From NCBI GenBank assembly GCA_002387735.1, contig DGKJ01000046.1:32128-54303 (forward strand): a stretch of 22,176 bases of DNA. The letters run 5' to 3'. Origin of the DNA: Bacteriovoracaceae bacterium UBA4573 (GTDB taxonomy: Bacteria > Bdellovibrionota > UBA1018 > UBA923). This document shows positions 7,653-16,935 of this stretch, in pieces. Positions within the stretch are counted from its first letter, which is position 1, and every line of letters begins with the position of its first letter. A program made the translations under genes and the position numbers. The notes beneath the pieces were generated by a model, which worked only from the letters and a program-made list of their open reading frames with translations, searched no databases and was not told the DNA's origin.

Positions 7653-9146
7653 ATGGAACTTATACTTGCGATCGATCAAGGAACTACCGGGTCGACCGTA
7701 TCAATAGTCGACACCGATCTCAACATTCACGCGCAACACGACGTCGACTTTAAGCAAATTTTTCCGAAGCCGGGTTGGGTTGAGCACAACCCGGATCATA
7801 TTTGGCAGTCGGTGACTTTGGCAATGCGAGGTGCGTTGGCCAAGCTTAAGCGCAAGTCTCCCAATATCGTGGGAATTGGCATCACTAATCAGCGAGAAAC
7901 TTCGTGTTTTTGGAATCGAAAAACCGGCGAGCCGTTGTCCAATGCGATTGTCTGGCAAGACCGCCGAACCACCGATTTGTGTGACGAGCTTCGAAAAAAA
8001 GGTCTGGAGCCACAGATTTCTAAATCAACCGGCTTGTTGATTGATCCGTATTTTAGCGCCAGTAAAATTCTTTGGTCTCTTAAACACAATCCGAATGTAT
8101 CCAGAGCGGCAAAGCGCGGTGAGTTAGCATTTGGCACAATCGATTCCTACCTGGTGCATCGCCTAACCGGTGGTCGAGTTCATATTACTGAGCCGTCGAA
8201 CGCTTCGCGGACCATGTTGTTTGATTTGCGAAGTAATGAGTGGAATAGAGATTTATGCAGAATCTTTCAAATAAGCGTAGATAGTCTGCCACTTGTTGTT
8301 AATTCGTTTAGTGAGTCGTTTGGCAAAACCTACGGTGTTAAAGAACTACCTAACGGAATTCCGATTACTGGTGTTTTGGGTGACCAGCAGTCAGCCCTTC
8401 TAGGCCAGGCTTGTGTAAAAAGTGGTCAAGCGAAGTGCACCTTTGGAACAGGTTCGTTCATTTTGATGAATACCGGACCTCGCATTGTGCGATCAAAACA
8501 CCGACTGTTGACGACAGTAGCGTGGCGGTGGAACGACGTTTCAACTTATGCCCTAGAGGGCGGTGCTTTCACTGCCGGCGCCGCAGTACAATGGGTGCGC
8601 GATGGTTTGGAACTAATTCCGAATTCTCCTGCGATCGAAGCGCTCGCTCGCACGGTAGACACCACCGACGGAGTGATTTTCGTACCGGCCTTTACCGGAA
8701 TTGGCGCGCCATATTGGGACCCTGAAGCACGCGCGGGCATGCTCGGGTGTACTCGTGGAACAACCAAAGCGCATGTTGCGCGCGCGGTACTAGAAGGAAT
8801 TGCACACATGAATGTGGAAATTCTCGAAGCCATGAAAAAAGACAGTAAGCTACCGCTACGCAGTCTCAATGTTGACGGAGGAGCGAGCCAAAATACGCTA
8901 CTCATGCAGATGCAGGCCGATGCTTTAAACTGCAGCCTTGTACGTCCGAAAATTATTGAAACCACCTCACTAGGAGCCGTTTTCGCCGCAGGCCTCGGTG
9001 CGGGCGTTTGGCGGGATTTTTCGGCGATTGAAAAAGCATGGAAAAAAGACTGTGTATTTCAACCCCGAATCAAATCACTTGATCGAAAGAAGTCGGAGCT
9101 TCGTTGGAAAAGGGCCGTCAAAGCTGTTCGATTATTCGGAAGTTAG
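7653..9146 (+). CDS. glpK: Glycerol kinase
   Basis: The protein has 497 residues, the normal length. It phosphorylates glycerol to sn-glycerol 3-phosphate with ATP, feeding glycolysis and phospholipid synthesis. FGGY-kinase hallmarks are in order: DQGTTGS phosphate loop at 8-14, KPGWVEHNP, ITNQRET (77-83), NAIVWQDRRT ending at 106, the glycerol-binding TEPSNASRTMLFD, GVLGDQQSALLGQ, GTGSFILMNTG, EGGAFTAGAAVQW, GIGAPYWDP and NVDGGASQN. All are specific to GlpK rather than xylulokinase. There is no glpF or glpD beside it. The divergent acyltransferase also consumes glycerol phosphate backbones, so co-regulation is plausible. The stop codon directly abuts the radA stop. Confidence 0.96.
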   Translation: MELILAIDQGTTGSTVSIVDTDLNIHAQHDVDFKQIFPKPGWVEHNPDHIWQSVTLAMRGALAKLKRKSPNIVGIGITNQRETSCFWNRKTGEPLSNAIVWQDRRTTDLCDELRKKGLEPQISKSTGLLIDPYFSASKILWSLKHNPNVSRAAKRGELAFGTIDSYLVHRLTGGRVHITEPSNASRTMLFDLRSNEWNRDLCRIFQISVDSLPLVVNSFSESFGKTYGVKELPNGIPITGVLGDQQSALLGQACVKSGQAKCTFGTGSFILMNTGPRIVRSKHRLLTTVAWRWNDVSTYALEGGAFTAGAAVQWVRDGLELIPNSPAIEALARTVDTTDGVIFVPAFTGIGAPYWDPEARAGMLGCTRGTTKAHVARAVLEGIAHMNVEILEAMKKDSKLPLRSLNVDGGASQNTLLMQMQADALNCSLVRPKIIETTSLGAVFAAGLGAGVWRDFSAIEKAWKKDCVFQPRIKSLDRKKSELRWKRAVKAVRLFGS

Positions 9147-10538
9147 TCAAAGATCTAGCGCTTTAACTGCTTCATCGAGCGACCGTACCCCGGTAACTTC
9201 GATTTTTGCGCGGAAATTTGCTTTTGCCAGTGCGTCTAATCCAGATTGTGGAACGATCGCACGTTGAAAACCTAATTTGGCCGCTTCGGAAAGCCGCAGA
9301 TCAAGCTGTGAAATCCGGCGAACTTCACCGGTTAGCCCCACTTCGCCACAAATCAATAGTTTAGCGTCGAGCGCTCGGTTCTTGAAACTACTGAGCAATG
9401 CCGCAGCAATTCCTAAATCGGTCGCTGGTTCATCAAGCTTAATGCCGCCAGCTACCTTTGCGAAAATGTCGTGGCCATATAGCGGCACTCCCAAGCGCTT
9501 TTCAATAACCGCCACTAAGAGCGCCACTTTATTTTGGTCGATCCCCAACGTTGTTCGTCGGGGCATGGCCAAGGTAGATTGGCTCACAAGCGTCTGAAGC
9601 TCTACCAATATTGGACGAGAACCTTCGACCGCCGAGACGATGGCTGTTCCAGGAGCATCGATGGTTCGTTCCTGTAAAAATAACTCAGAAGGATTTTGAA
9701 CTTCCCTTAATCCACCTTCGGCCATTTCGAAGACACCGATTTCATTGGTGGAGCCAAAACGATTTTTGATAGCGCGCAAGATTCGATAGGCTGAATGATC
9801 GGAACTTTCAAAGTACAATACGGTGTCGACCATATGTTCAAGTACTTTCGGACCAGCAATTGAACCTTCCTTTGTAACGTGACCGACCACAAAAGTTGCT
9901 ATTTCGAGAGTTTTCGCCAAAAGCATGAGACGACCAGTACATTCACGTACCTGAGAAACGCTGCCAGGGGCGGAAGTTACGGAAGTAGAAAAAATTGTCT
10001 GAATACTGTCGATAATCAAAATTCCAGGGCGAAGTTTCTGAGCAGCTTCAATAATTTCTTCAAGACGAGTCTCAGCGAATACCAAAAAATTCTTTGAATC
10101 TACACCAAGCCTTTTTCCGCGAAGTTTAATTTGGTTGGCGCTTTCCTCGCCCGAAACATAAAGAATTGGTTTCTCGGGGGTGGCGCTAAGTCCTTGCATT
10201 AAAATGGTAGACTTACCGATTCCGGGATCGCCGCCTAAAAGCACTAAACTTCCCGGTACTATACCCCCACCTAAAACCCGGTCTAGTTCCCCCATTCGAG
10301 TGGTTGAGCGCCTGGCCTCGTCGATATTGATTTCGTGAATGGCAAGCGGGCGATTATTTTGGGGCAAGGCCTGTGAAAGAGCTTCACGAGAACCCGAAGG
10401 TGTTTGAGCTGATTGGGAAGGCTCTTTGTAGGTTTCTTCTACAAGTGTGTTCCATTGTCCGCACTCCGAACAACGGCCCATCCATTTTGGTGCCTGTGCT
10501 GCGCAGTTTTGGCAGGTGTAAATGGTTTTAGCTTTCAT
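9147..10538 (-). CDS. radA: DNA repair protein RadA
   Basis: The protein has 463 residues, the standard length. RadA is a RecA-like ATPase that drives branch migration during homologous recombination. Domains in order: a C4 zinc finger (Cys9, Cys12, Cys23, Cys26), the RecA-type ATPase with Walker A GGDPGIGKST (102-111) and Walker B LIIDS near 174-178, the RadA-specific KNRFG motif at 258-262, and a C-terminal Lon-protease-like domain that includes GHDIFAKVAGG. The start ATG overlaps the ligA stop by four bases (ATGA on the minus strand, 10535-10538), so the two are translationally coupled. It is the last gene of the minus-strand operon and its stop abuts that of glpK. Confidence 0.96.
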   Translation of the reverse strand: MKAKTIYTCQNCAAQAPKWMGRCSECGQWNTLVEETYKEPSQSAQTPSGSREALSQALPQNNRPLAIHEINIDEARRSTTRMGELDRVLGGGIVPGSLVLLGGDPGIGKSTILMQGLSATPEKPILYVSGEESANQIKLRGKRLGVDSKNFLVFAETRLEEIIEAAQKLRPGILIIDSIQTIFSTSVTSAPGSVSQVRECTGRLMLLAKTLEIATFVVGHVTKEGSIAGPKVLEHMVDTVLYFESSDHSAYRILRAIKNRFGSTNEIGVFEMAEGGLREVQNPSELFLQERTIDAPGTAIVSAVEGSRPILVELQTLVSQSTLAMPRRTTLGIDQNKVALLVAVIEKRLGVPLYGHDIFAKVAGGIKLDEPATDLGIAAALLSSFKNRALDAKLLICGEVGLTGEVRRISQLDLRLSEAAKLGFQRAIVPQSGLDALAKANFRAKIEVTGVRSLDEAVKALDL

Positions 10539-12547
10539 ACTTTCTTTAGAAACTCCTCTTCGGTCAATATCGCCACACCGAGCGACTTGGCTTTATCTAG
10601 TTTACTGCCAGCATCTTCGCCCACTACCAAGAACGAAGTTTTTTTCGTCACGGAATTTCCTACTGAACCTCCATTTAATTCAATAAGTTCGTGGGCCTGA
10701 GTACGGCTTAACTTCGAAAGAGTACCCGTAACTACAAACGTCAAACCCTTTAATTTTTGACTCAAGGGCTTGGGCCCAGACTCAGGTTTCACGCCCGCTT
10801 GTTCGAGTTTTTTTATCATCGATCGGTTTTTTTCTTTTGCGAACCAATTCAAAACACTTTTTGCAACCTCGGGACCAATTTCGTGAATTTCGAGCAATTC
10901 GGTTTCTGACGCATTGGCTAACGCATTCAAATCGCCGAATTTGTTCGCAAGAATTTTAGAAATTGTTTCGCCAACGTGGCGAATTCCAAGCGCAAATATA
11001 ATTTTAGAGAGCGCGCGTTTCTTCGATTCTGCGATGGCAGCGACAATATTAGAGGCGGATTTTTCGCCGAAACCCTCTAAATGTTCTAAGTCGGTTTTCT
11101 GTAATCGATACAAATCGGCGGAATCTTTGAGCAAGCCGCGGTTAACAAAGTTTTCCACGATTCTGAAACCCAATCCATCAATGTTCATAGCGTCTTTTGA
11201 TGCAAAATGGGCGATCGTCTCGATTATTTGGGCCTGACAATCGGTATTTACGCAGCGGGTAACCGCTTCGTCGTCTTCGATTACAGCTCTTGCGCCACAG
11301 GAAGGGCATTTTTTGGGAAATGCATAGGCAACCGAGCTGGACTTTCGTTTTTCTTGTACCACTTTAACAATTTCGGGAATTACATCACCGGCTCTCTGAA
11401 CTACGACCGTGTCGCCAATGCGAACGTCTTTACGTTCTATTTCTTGGGCATTGTGTAGTGTCACTCGGGAAACCACGACCCCGCCCACATTAACCGGTTC
11501 CAAAATCGCGACAGGAGTTAATGCACCGGTCCGCCCGACCTGCACCAGAATGTCTTTCACCACAGAAGTTTCCTGTCTCGCGGGGTACTTATAAGCAATC
11601 ATGCTGCGAGGCGCGCGGGCCACAAAACCAAGTTCATCTTGAAGGCGGACGGAATTTACTTTTACGACGATTCCATCGATGTCGAACGGGAGTGACTCTC
11701 GTTTTGCTTGAATTTCGTTATAAAACTTTTCAACTTGGGCAACACCCTTGCAAAGCTCGCCAGTCGACGAAACCTTAAAGCCCCAACGTCGCAGTTGCTC
11801 TAGAATATTTTGTTGGGTTTTGAGCGAACGACGCCAGACATCGTCGGCCGCTCCAAGGCTGTACCAGAAACCCGTAAGTGGTCGATTTGCTGTAATGCTC
11901 GAGTCCAACTGTCGTACACTTCCTGCCGCTGCGTTGCGTGGGTTGGCGAAAAGGTCTTCGTCAGCAGAGGCCCGTTCATCGTTTAATTTTCGAAAATCAG
12001 CGTGAGATATAAGAATTTCTCCACGTACCTCTATGAGAGGCGGATATTCCCCATTTAAACGTAATGGAACCGATCGAATTGTTTTAATATTGGGAGTAAC
12101 GTTTTCCCCAACTGTGCCGTCACCACGGGTCGCTGCAACCGTTAAATTGCCGTTTTCGTAGGTGAGCGACATACTAAGTCCGTCGAATTTAAGTTCGGCC
12201 CAGTACTCGATTGTTTGGTCGACGGGCATATTTAGAAACTTTTTTACTCGCAAATCAAAATCTTCGATTTCTTCAGAAGAATACGCGTTCGCAAGACTGA
12301 GCATCGGCAATGCGTGGGAATGTTTCTTAAATTTGTCTAGCGGTGGGGCCCCCACGCGTTGAGTGGGAGAGTTGGCAGTTCGGAGTTCGGGATATTTTTT
12401 TTCTAATGAATCAAGCTCTCGAAATAGCTGGTCGTATTCCTGATCGGAAATCAGTGGCTTATCCAATACATAGTAATGATGGTTGTGTTTTTCGATTTGT
12501 TCGGAAAGCTGCTCTATTCTGCGAGCCGCTAAGTCTTTGCTTTTCAT
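10535..12547 (-). CDS. ligA: NAD-dependent DNA ligase
   Basis: The protein has 670 residues, the full LigA length. It seals nicks in replication and repair, using NAD+. Domains in order: the Ia domain with HNHHYYVLDKP from 21 (NMN binding), the nucleotidyltransferase with adenylated Lys120 in ELKFDGLS, EVRGE (173-177), DGIVVKV (291-297) and AYKYPA (318-323), an OB fold, a C4 zinc finger (Cys414, Cys417, Cys432, Cys437), helix-hairpin-helix repeats (about 450-585) and a C-terminal BRCT domain (about 597-670). It overlaps radA by four bases and follows the outer membrane protein gene after a 17-base gap, so it is probably transcribed with that gene and radA. Confidence 0.97.
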   Translation of the reverse strand: MKSKDLAARRIEQLSEQIEKHNHHYYVLDKPLISDQEYDQLFRELDSLEKKYPELRTANSPTQRVGAPPLDKFKKHSHALPMLSLANAYSSEEIEDFDLRVKKFLNMPVDQTIEYWAELKFDGLSMSLTYENGNLTVAATRGDGTVGENVTPNIKTIRSVPLRLNGEYPPLIEVRGEILISHADFRKLNDERASADEDLFANPRNAAAGSVRQLDSSITANRPLTGFWYSLGAADDVWRRSLKTQQNILEQLRRWGFKVSSTGELCKGVAQVEKFYNEIQAKRESLPFDIDGIVVKVNSVRLQDELGFVARAPRSMIAYKYPARQETSVVKDILVQVGRTGALTPVAILEPVNVGGVVVSRVTLHNAQEIERKDVRIGDTVVVQRAGDVIPEIVKVVQEKRKSSSVAYAFPKKCPSCGARAVIEDDEAVTRCVNTDCQAQIIETIAHFASKDAMNIDGLGFRIVENFVNRGLLKDSADLYRLQKTDLEHLEGFGEKSASNIVAAIAESKKRALSKIIFALGIRHVGETISKILANKFGDLNALANASETELLEIHEIGPEVAKSVLNWFAKEKNRSMIKKLEQAGVKPESGPKPLSQKLKGLTFVVTGTLSKLSRTQAHELIELNGGSVGNSVTKKTSFLVVGEDAGSKLDKAKSLGVAILTEEEFLKKV

Positions 12548-12564
12548 GCGATACGAACACTAGC

Positions 12565-14079
12565 TTAGAAGTAGAACAGGATCGAGGGTAAAAACCCAAC
12601 TTGTTTTTGAGAGGTGGAGGCCGAATTTTCGGATGTGCCCACGAAATCGGCGGAATAGGAGTCGAAGAAAAACCCTGCTCGAATGGCAACCTTTAAGTTT
12701 ATAAAGTGATAACCACCCAAGAAAAAATTTACAGCACTCATGGAGCTTTCACCTGGACCAGTTCGGTTACCCGACTCATCTAATGCGCCGAATAAAATAA
12801 CGTTCACCGAAGTGGTGATACCGAAGTCAGGCGAGGCGATTGGCAGCGAGCCGCCTATGCCGAGGTTAAAGCCAGAGTAGCTCTTCGGATACAGCAGCTC
12901 CCGAGTGGAAACCGCAGGGCTCCAAGAATAGTTGCGATATCCGAGTTTAACGAAGGCTTGGGGACCAAATATTGAACGATGAATAAGATATTTATAACCA
13001 AAACCAAGGTCAAAACTTCTGGTGGTTTGTCCCGTGGAAGCTGACACGATGGATGCGTCATTTGCTTTAGATTGGCTAAAAGTCATTGAATTAAAGCCCA
13101 ATCCAAGGTCCGCGAACCAGTTTTTAGTAATCCAAAGTTCACCGCCCGCTCTCACGCCCGGGGCGAACGCAGACCCTGAAAAAGTTGCAGTTCCACCACC
13201 GTTTGAACTGGTGCTGGAAAATGCGCCAATAAACGCCCCCAGCGTTACGAAACCCATTTGAGGTCGTTCGTCTTCGGCTCCCGCTTCATCTTTTTTTCGG
13301 GTTATTACAGGTTGTCCTGTGACTGGATCGTTTATAAGCTGATCTTTGTTTTCGCGCTCCTTGGGCATTCGCGACTCGATCGCCGTAACTTTATGGAGTC
13401 TTAAAATTCCTTCGCCAGTTAGGGTTTTGTGAACTTTGCCGAAGGCTACGGAATCTTCTATTTCGGTAATTTCTACTGAACCTACGGGCACCAGTTCCAC
13501 GTCTACAATGGTTTTAAGCAAAGGATGTCGCTTAACCCGTTCGACTCGCGAAACTTGGACAATATCGCCCTCAAGTAGCCCTTGGATAGAACCAATGTCG
13601 AGGGTTACCATATCGGCGTCGCGCCCAGTTACGGTGCCATAAAACGGGATCCGCTTGAGCGCAGTTTTTAAAAGTTGCTTCAGTTGATTTACGAGCTCTC
13701 CTCCGCTGCTGGCGGCGGGCAACGATGCCCGCTCCACTACAAAAACTTCCTTGGAGGGTTGCAGCAGGAGCTTGATCTCGAGATCGGTTCCGCTGACTTT
13801 CTTTTCGATAGACGACTCGACGACGGTGTCGGCGATATCAATGTCGTCGACTAGTTCAAAGCGTAAATTCTTTTCAAAAATATCTGCAAATGCCTCAGAA
13901 ACGGGCTGTACGTAGGCGCCGTCAACATTGTCTTTGGGCGATGCCACGAACACTTTTTTAAATGCGAACATGGCATTGAGATCGGTGTTTTCGGCTGCAC
14001 GAACGTTTGGCGCGCAACAAATAGCGATTAAGTATACAAAAGCGAGGTTAATGGCCTGGTTGAGCAAGTTTTTCTTCAT
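12565..14079 (-). CDS. Outer membrane beta-barrel protein with FlgT/CsgG-like periplasmic domain
   Basis: The protein has 504 residues. It begins with a Sec signal peptide (residues 1 to about 28, ending NVRA); no lipobox is seen. Residues 30-150 have an alpha/beta pattern like CsgG or TolB N-terminal domains. The segment starting FYGTVTGRDADMVTLDIG, with LLEGDIVQV after it, resembles the small beta domain at the end of FlgT. A charged linker (about 240-270) leads to a C-terminal half rich in alternating Gly and aromatic residues that ends ILFYF, a typical barrel-insertion signal. The function is unknown; an envelope-associated or secretion-linked role is my guess. The start at 14079 is chosen because it gives a proper signal peptide; longer readings would only extend over the preceding gene. 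It overlaps that gene by 32 bases. Confidence 0.72.
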   Translation of the reverse strand: MKKNLLNQAINLAFVYLIAICCAPNVRAAENTDLNAMFAFKKVFVASPKDNVDGAYVQPVSEAFADIFEKNLRFELVDDIDIADTVVESSIEKKVSGTDLEIKLLLQPSKEVFVVERASLPAASSGGELVNQLKQLLKTALKRIPFYGTVTGRDADMVTLDIGSIQGLLEGDIVQVSRVERVKRHPLLKTIVDVELVPVGSVEITEIEDSVAFGKVHKTLTGEGILRLHKVTAIESRMPKERENKDQLINDPVTGQPVITRKKDEAGAEDERPQMGFVTLGAFIGAFSSTSSNGGGTATFSGSAFAPGVRAGGELWITKNWFADLGLGFNSMTFSQSKANDASIVSASTGQTTRSFDLGFGYKYLIHRSIFGPQAFVKLGYRNYSWSPAVSTRELLYPKSYSGFNLGIGGSLPIASPDFGITTSVNVILFGALDESGNRTGPGESSMSAVNFFLGGYHFINLKVAIRAGFFFDSYSADFVGTSENSASTSQKQVGFLPSILFYF

Positions 14080-14356
14080 AAATTGCGACGAGCATTTTGA
14101 GTTCGTTGATCTGTTCCTGGGCCTGGATGAGTTGTTGTTCCAGGTCACGAACGCGTGCAAACACTGAAAGTGTGTCTGGGCTCGGGGAGGGGCTCCAGTT
14201 TAGTTCTTTTTTTTCTTGAGCCTCTTCGGACAGAATCAGGTAACGACCATTTTCAATCTTGTAGATAATTTTTTGGGCTTTAATGTAACGACGCAATGTC
14301 GAAGTGCTAATTCCCTTGAGTACAGCGTAATCGACGATGGGGATCCAACGTTCCAT
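14048..14356 (-). CDS. Small MerR/excisionase-like helix-turn-helix protein with coiled coil
   Basis: The protein has 102 residues. Residues about 8-42 form a winged helix-turn-helix of the MerR/excisionase type (ISTSTLRRYIKAQKI, then YKIENGRYLI as the wing). A Pro/Ser linker follows, and then a heptad-rich coiled coil (about 63-98). There is no sensor domain. Such proteins usually bind DNA as dimers; the target is unknown, but the nearby divergent promoter region and its own operon are obvious candidates. AGGAG lies seven bases before the ATG, which fixes the start. It is the first gene of the operon with the outer membrane protein, ligA and radA, and its 3' end overlaps the next gene by 32 bases. 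Confidence 0.75.
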   Translation of the reverse strand: MERWIPIVDYAVLKGISTSTLRRYIKAQKIIYKIENGRYLILSEEAQEKKELNWSPSPSPDTLSVFARVRDLEQQLIQAQEQINELKMLVAIYEEKLAQPGH

Positions 14357-14375
14357 GAGTAAGCTCCTGCCTAGA

Positions 14376-14404
14376 ATTTTATTTCTCGCAGTCGCGAATG
14401 TAAA
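14376..14404 (-). promoter_or_regulatory. Sigma70-type promoter of the HTH-OMP-ligA-radA operon
   Basis: Read on the minus strand: TTTACA (14404-14399), exactly 17 bases, then TAAAAT (14381-14376); each box matches five of six to consensus. The predicted start near 14369 lies just ahead of the AGGAG ribosome site at 14368-14364. It sits in the 76-base gap between the divergent HTH and patatin genes. Confidence 0.65.
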
Positions 14405-14432
14405 GTAACATTAATGTAGGGGGTTCCAGCGC

Positions 14433-15644
14433 TTGAAGAAGAAACGAATCGCGTTTGTATGTAGTGGTGGAGCCGCCAAAGCTGGTGCTTACCATTTAGG
14501 GGTGGCGTTAGCCCTGCAAGAAAAGGGTTTTGTGTTTAGCGGGGGATTGGTCGACGACCCCGTGGAGCACGAGTCAAAAAAACTAATCGATATTTACGTG
14601 GGTTCGAGCGCCGGAAGCATTATTTCCACCTATTTGGCGAGCGGTTATTCGTTAGAAAATATTTTTGATTCTTTTTTGGGTCGGAAAAGTCCCGACGCAC
14701 AAGGACGCATTCTGCGAAAGTTAACCTACTCAAAAATGTTTTCACTGCGTAAAGACATGGGCCTTTTTCGAACCCTGAGTGAACTATCAGAGGGCGTCCG
14801 CATGCCTGCGCTTGCGCGGTTTATTCAGGGCATCGCCAAAGATTCGTATGAGAGCCTATTCCACTGGAAATGGTTAAAGTGGTCTGGCGTTTTTGCGACG
14901 ACGGGTATCGAGAAGTATTTACGCGAAGAAGTGTTGCCGAGTAACGATTTTAAACGACTACGACCAGATTTATTTATCGTTGCGACACAATTAAATCATT
15001 CGAGAAAAGTAGTGTTTGGAAAATATAAATACGCTGTCGACCCACTTGATAAAACTGTAGGCTATCGCGATGACGTTGGAATATCTGATTCTTGCGCCGC
15101 AAGCACCGCCCTGCCTTTGATTTACGCGCCCTATCCCATAAAAAGCGAGCAGGGAAAGGTGGTTTATTATTTCGATGGTGAAATTCGTGACACACTTTCT
15201 ACTCATGTTGCGACTGATGCAGGAGCAGATCTCGTGATTGCAAGTTATACGCACCAGCCCTACCACTTTACCAAGGAAGTTGGATCTCTTCATGAGTTTG
15301 GCATGCCAGCCATTTTGATACAGGCTTTGTATTTAATGATTGAACGAAAAATTCAAAGCTCTCAAGCGATGCACACGAAACATAAATTGGCGTTGGATGC
15401 GGTTTCAGAGTTCTTCAGAGATCACCAACTGAGTGATGAATTACGTAAAAAATGTATGAAGGTCATGGAAGAAAAGCTCGGAACCCGTCGAGATGTCGAA
15501 TTCGTATATATTCACCCGAAGTCGAATGACCGCGAAATGTTTTTCGGAGATCACTTTAACTTGTCGGGAAAAGGAATGACCGAAATCGTAAGGTCCGGGT
15601 TTAAAAGCGCCATCGATATTTTGAGGAGACATAATCTTGAATAA
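14433..15644 (+). CDS. Patatin-like phospholipase, TTG start
   Basis: The protein has 403 residues. Patatin-family features: an oxyanion-hole region CSGGAAKAGAYHLGV at 10-24, the nucleophile elbow GSSAG at 57-61 with Ser59, and the catalytic Asp248 in FDGE. These form the Ser-Asp dyad of acyl hydrolases that cleave phospholipids or other acyl esters. No signal peptide is seen, so it acts in the cytoplasm or needs a dedicated export route. The TTG start follows AGGGGG (14418-14423) at nine bases, and the conserved N-terminus begins directly after it. It overlaps the AmpG-like permease gene by eight bases, so the two are co-translated. The family includes both housekeeping lipid-turnover enzymes and toxins; nothing here decides between them. 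Confidence 0.86.
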   Translation: MKKKRIAFVCSGGAAKAGAYHLGVALALQEKGFVFSGGLVDDPVEHESKKLIDIYVGSSAGSIISTYLASGYSLENIFDSFLGRKSPDAQGRILRKLTYSKMFSLRKDMGLFRTLSELSEGVRMPALARFIQGIAKDSYESLFHWKWLKWSGVFATTGIEKYLREEVLPSNDFKRLRPDLFIVATQLNHSRKVVFGKYKYAVDPLDKTVGYRDDVGISDSCAASTALPLIYAPYPIKSEQGKVVYYFDGEIRDTLSTHVATDAGADLVIASYTHQPYHFTKEVGSLHEFGMPAILIQALYLMIERKIQSSQAMHTKHKLALDAVSEFFRDHQLSDELRKKCMKVMEEKLGTRRDVEFVYIHPKSNDREMFFGDHFNLSGKGMTEIVRSGFKSAIDILRRHNLE

Positions 15645-16869
15645 GATTTTTGCAGCGTTTACCAGCAGGCGAATGTTTGTAACGTTGCTACTCGGCTTTG
15701 CTTCGGGACTGCCGTTTGCGCTTTCTGGAGCCACTCTTCAGGCCTGGATGGCTGACCAAAAAGTAGATTTGGCCGTCATTGGAATATTCTCATTGGTTGC
15801 TCTCCCCTATTCCTTAAAATTTATTTGGGCACCTTTTATGGATCGTTACGTGCCGCCGTTTTTGGGGCGCCGTCGCGGTTGGATGATCATTGCGCAGTTC
15901 GCGCTAGCAGTTGTGATTTTTTTACTGGGTCAGTCTGATCCGGTTTTAAATCCAGCGAAAGTCGCTTTTATAGCGGTTCTGGTAGCATTTTTTAGTGCGA
16001 GCCAAGACGTAGTGATTGATGCCTATCGAACAGAAGTGTTGCCTACGGAGGAATACGGAATAGGTTCGGGCGTCTACGTAATGGCGTATCGAATTGCGAT
16101 GATTACGTCAGGCGGTGGGGCGCTGGTGCTCGCTGATCACATGCCTTGGAGTCGCGTTTACACTATCATGGCCGTTTTAATGGGTCTTGGGGCATTAGGC
16201 TCCCTGATTGGGCCGGAACCAACTCTTGAAGCGAAACCACCGAAGTCCATAAAAGAAGCCGTAATGGATCCATTTCTGGAGTTTTTCAAAAGAAAGGGCG
16301 CCATCGAGACCTTGTTGTTCTTGCTGCTCTACAAACTCGACGTATTTATGACGCTTGCGATGCAGACGCCGTTTTTACTCGAGATTGGATTTTCCAAAAC
16401 CGACATAGGAGTAATCACGAAATTCTTTGGTATGGGGTCTACCATACTTGGCGCGCTATTTGGCGGTGGGCTCATGTTGCGCCTTGGCATGGAGCGTTCG
16501 CTTTGGGTTTTTGGTGCAGCGCAAGCGTTGGCGGGACTAAGTTATATGTTACTTGCGCATATAGGTGCCAATCACTCACTGTTGGTTTTTGCCATAGGTA
16601 TTGAGAATTTGTGCAGCGGAATGGGAATTGCCGCTTATTCGGGTTTTATGATGAGTTTATGTGATCGCCGTTTTACGGCTACTCAATACGCGCTGTTAAC
16701 CAGCTTTATGGGCCTTTCGCGTAGCTTCGTTCAAACCCCATCGGGATTTTTGGCGAAAGCAATAGGATGGGAATACTACTTTTTAGTTTGTGCTTTAATT
16801 GGAATACCAGGTCTGTTGCTGCTTACGCGCTTTAAGCGTTGGTATGTACCCGGTATGGCAAATAAATAG
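15637..16869 (+). CDS. AmpG-like major facilitator permease, TTG start
   Basis: The protein has 410 residues with about 12 membrane helices. AmpG-family signatures are KFIWAPFMDR (61-70), GRRRGW (77-82) and SQDVVIDAYRTE (122-133). Known AmpG proteins import GlcNAc-anhydro-muropeptides from the periplasm for cell-wall recycling. Several AmpG-like paralogues carry other substrates, so the cargo is not certain. No ampD, nagZ or mpl gene is adjacent. The TTG start is supported by GAGGAG at 15623-15628, eight bases upstream. It overlaps the patatin gene by eight bases. Confidence 0.83.
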   Translation: MNKIFAAFTSRRMFVTLLLGFASGLPFALSGATLQAWMADQKVDLAVIGIFSLVALPYSLKFIWAPFMDRYVPPFLGRRRGWMIIAQFALAVVIFLLGQSDPVLNPAKVAFIAVLVAFFSASQDVVIDAYRTEVLPTEEYGIGSGVYVMAYRIAMITSGGGALVLADHMPWSRVYTIMAVLMGLGALGSLIGPEPTLEAKPPKSIKEAVMDPFLEFFKRKGAIETLLFLLLYKLDVFMTLAMQTPFLLEIGFSKTDIGVITKFFGMGSTILGALFGGGLMLRLGMERSLWVFGAAQALAGLSYMLLAHIGANHSLLVFAIGIENLCSGMGIAAYSGFMMSLCDRRFTATQYALLTSFMGLSRSFVQTPSGFLAKAIGWEYYFLVCALIGIPGLLLLTRFKRWYVPGMANK

Positions 16870-16935
16870 TAACGCTCGAAAATTCATTTGGTTTGTTCTA
16901 TAGAGGGGGTCTCGTAGTATTTTAGGGAGATCTCA

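Noticed and set aside
8546..8965. 139-residue open frame on the minus strand inside glpK
   Set aside because: It is the reverse shadow of a strongly conserved gene, is low in complexity (Ser/Ala/Pro) and lacks its own signals.
14080..14160. Longer N-terminus for the outer membrane protein gene
   Set aside because: It would bury the signal peptide behind 27 polar residues that are out-of-frame sequence of the HTH gene.
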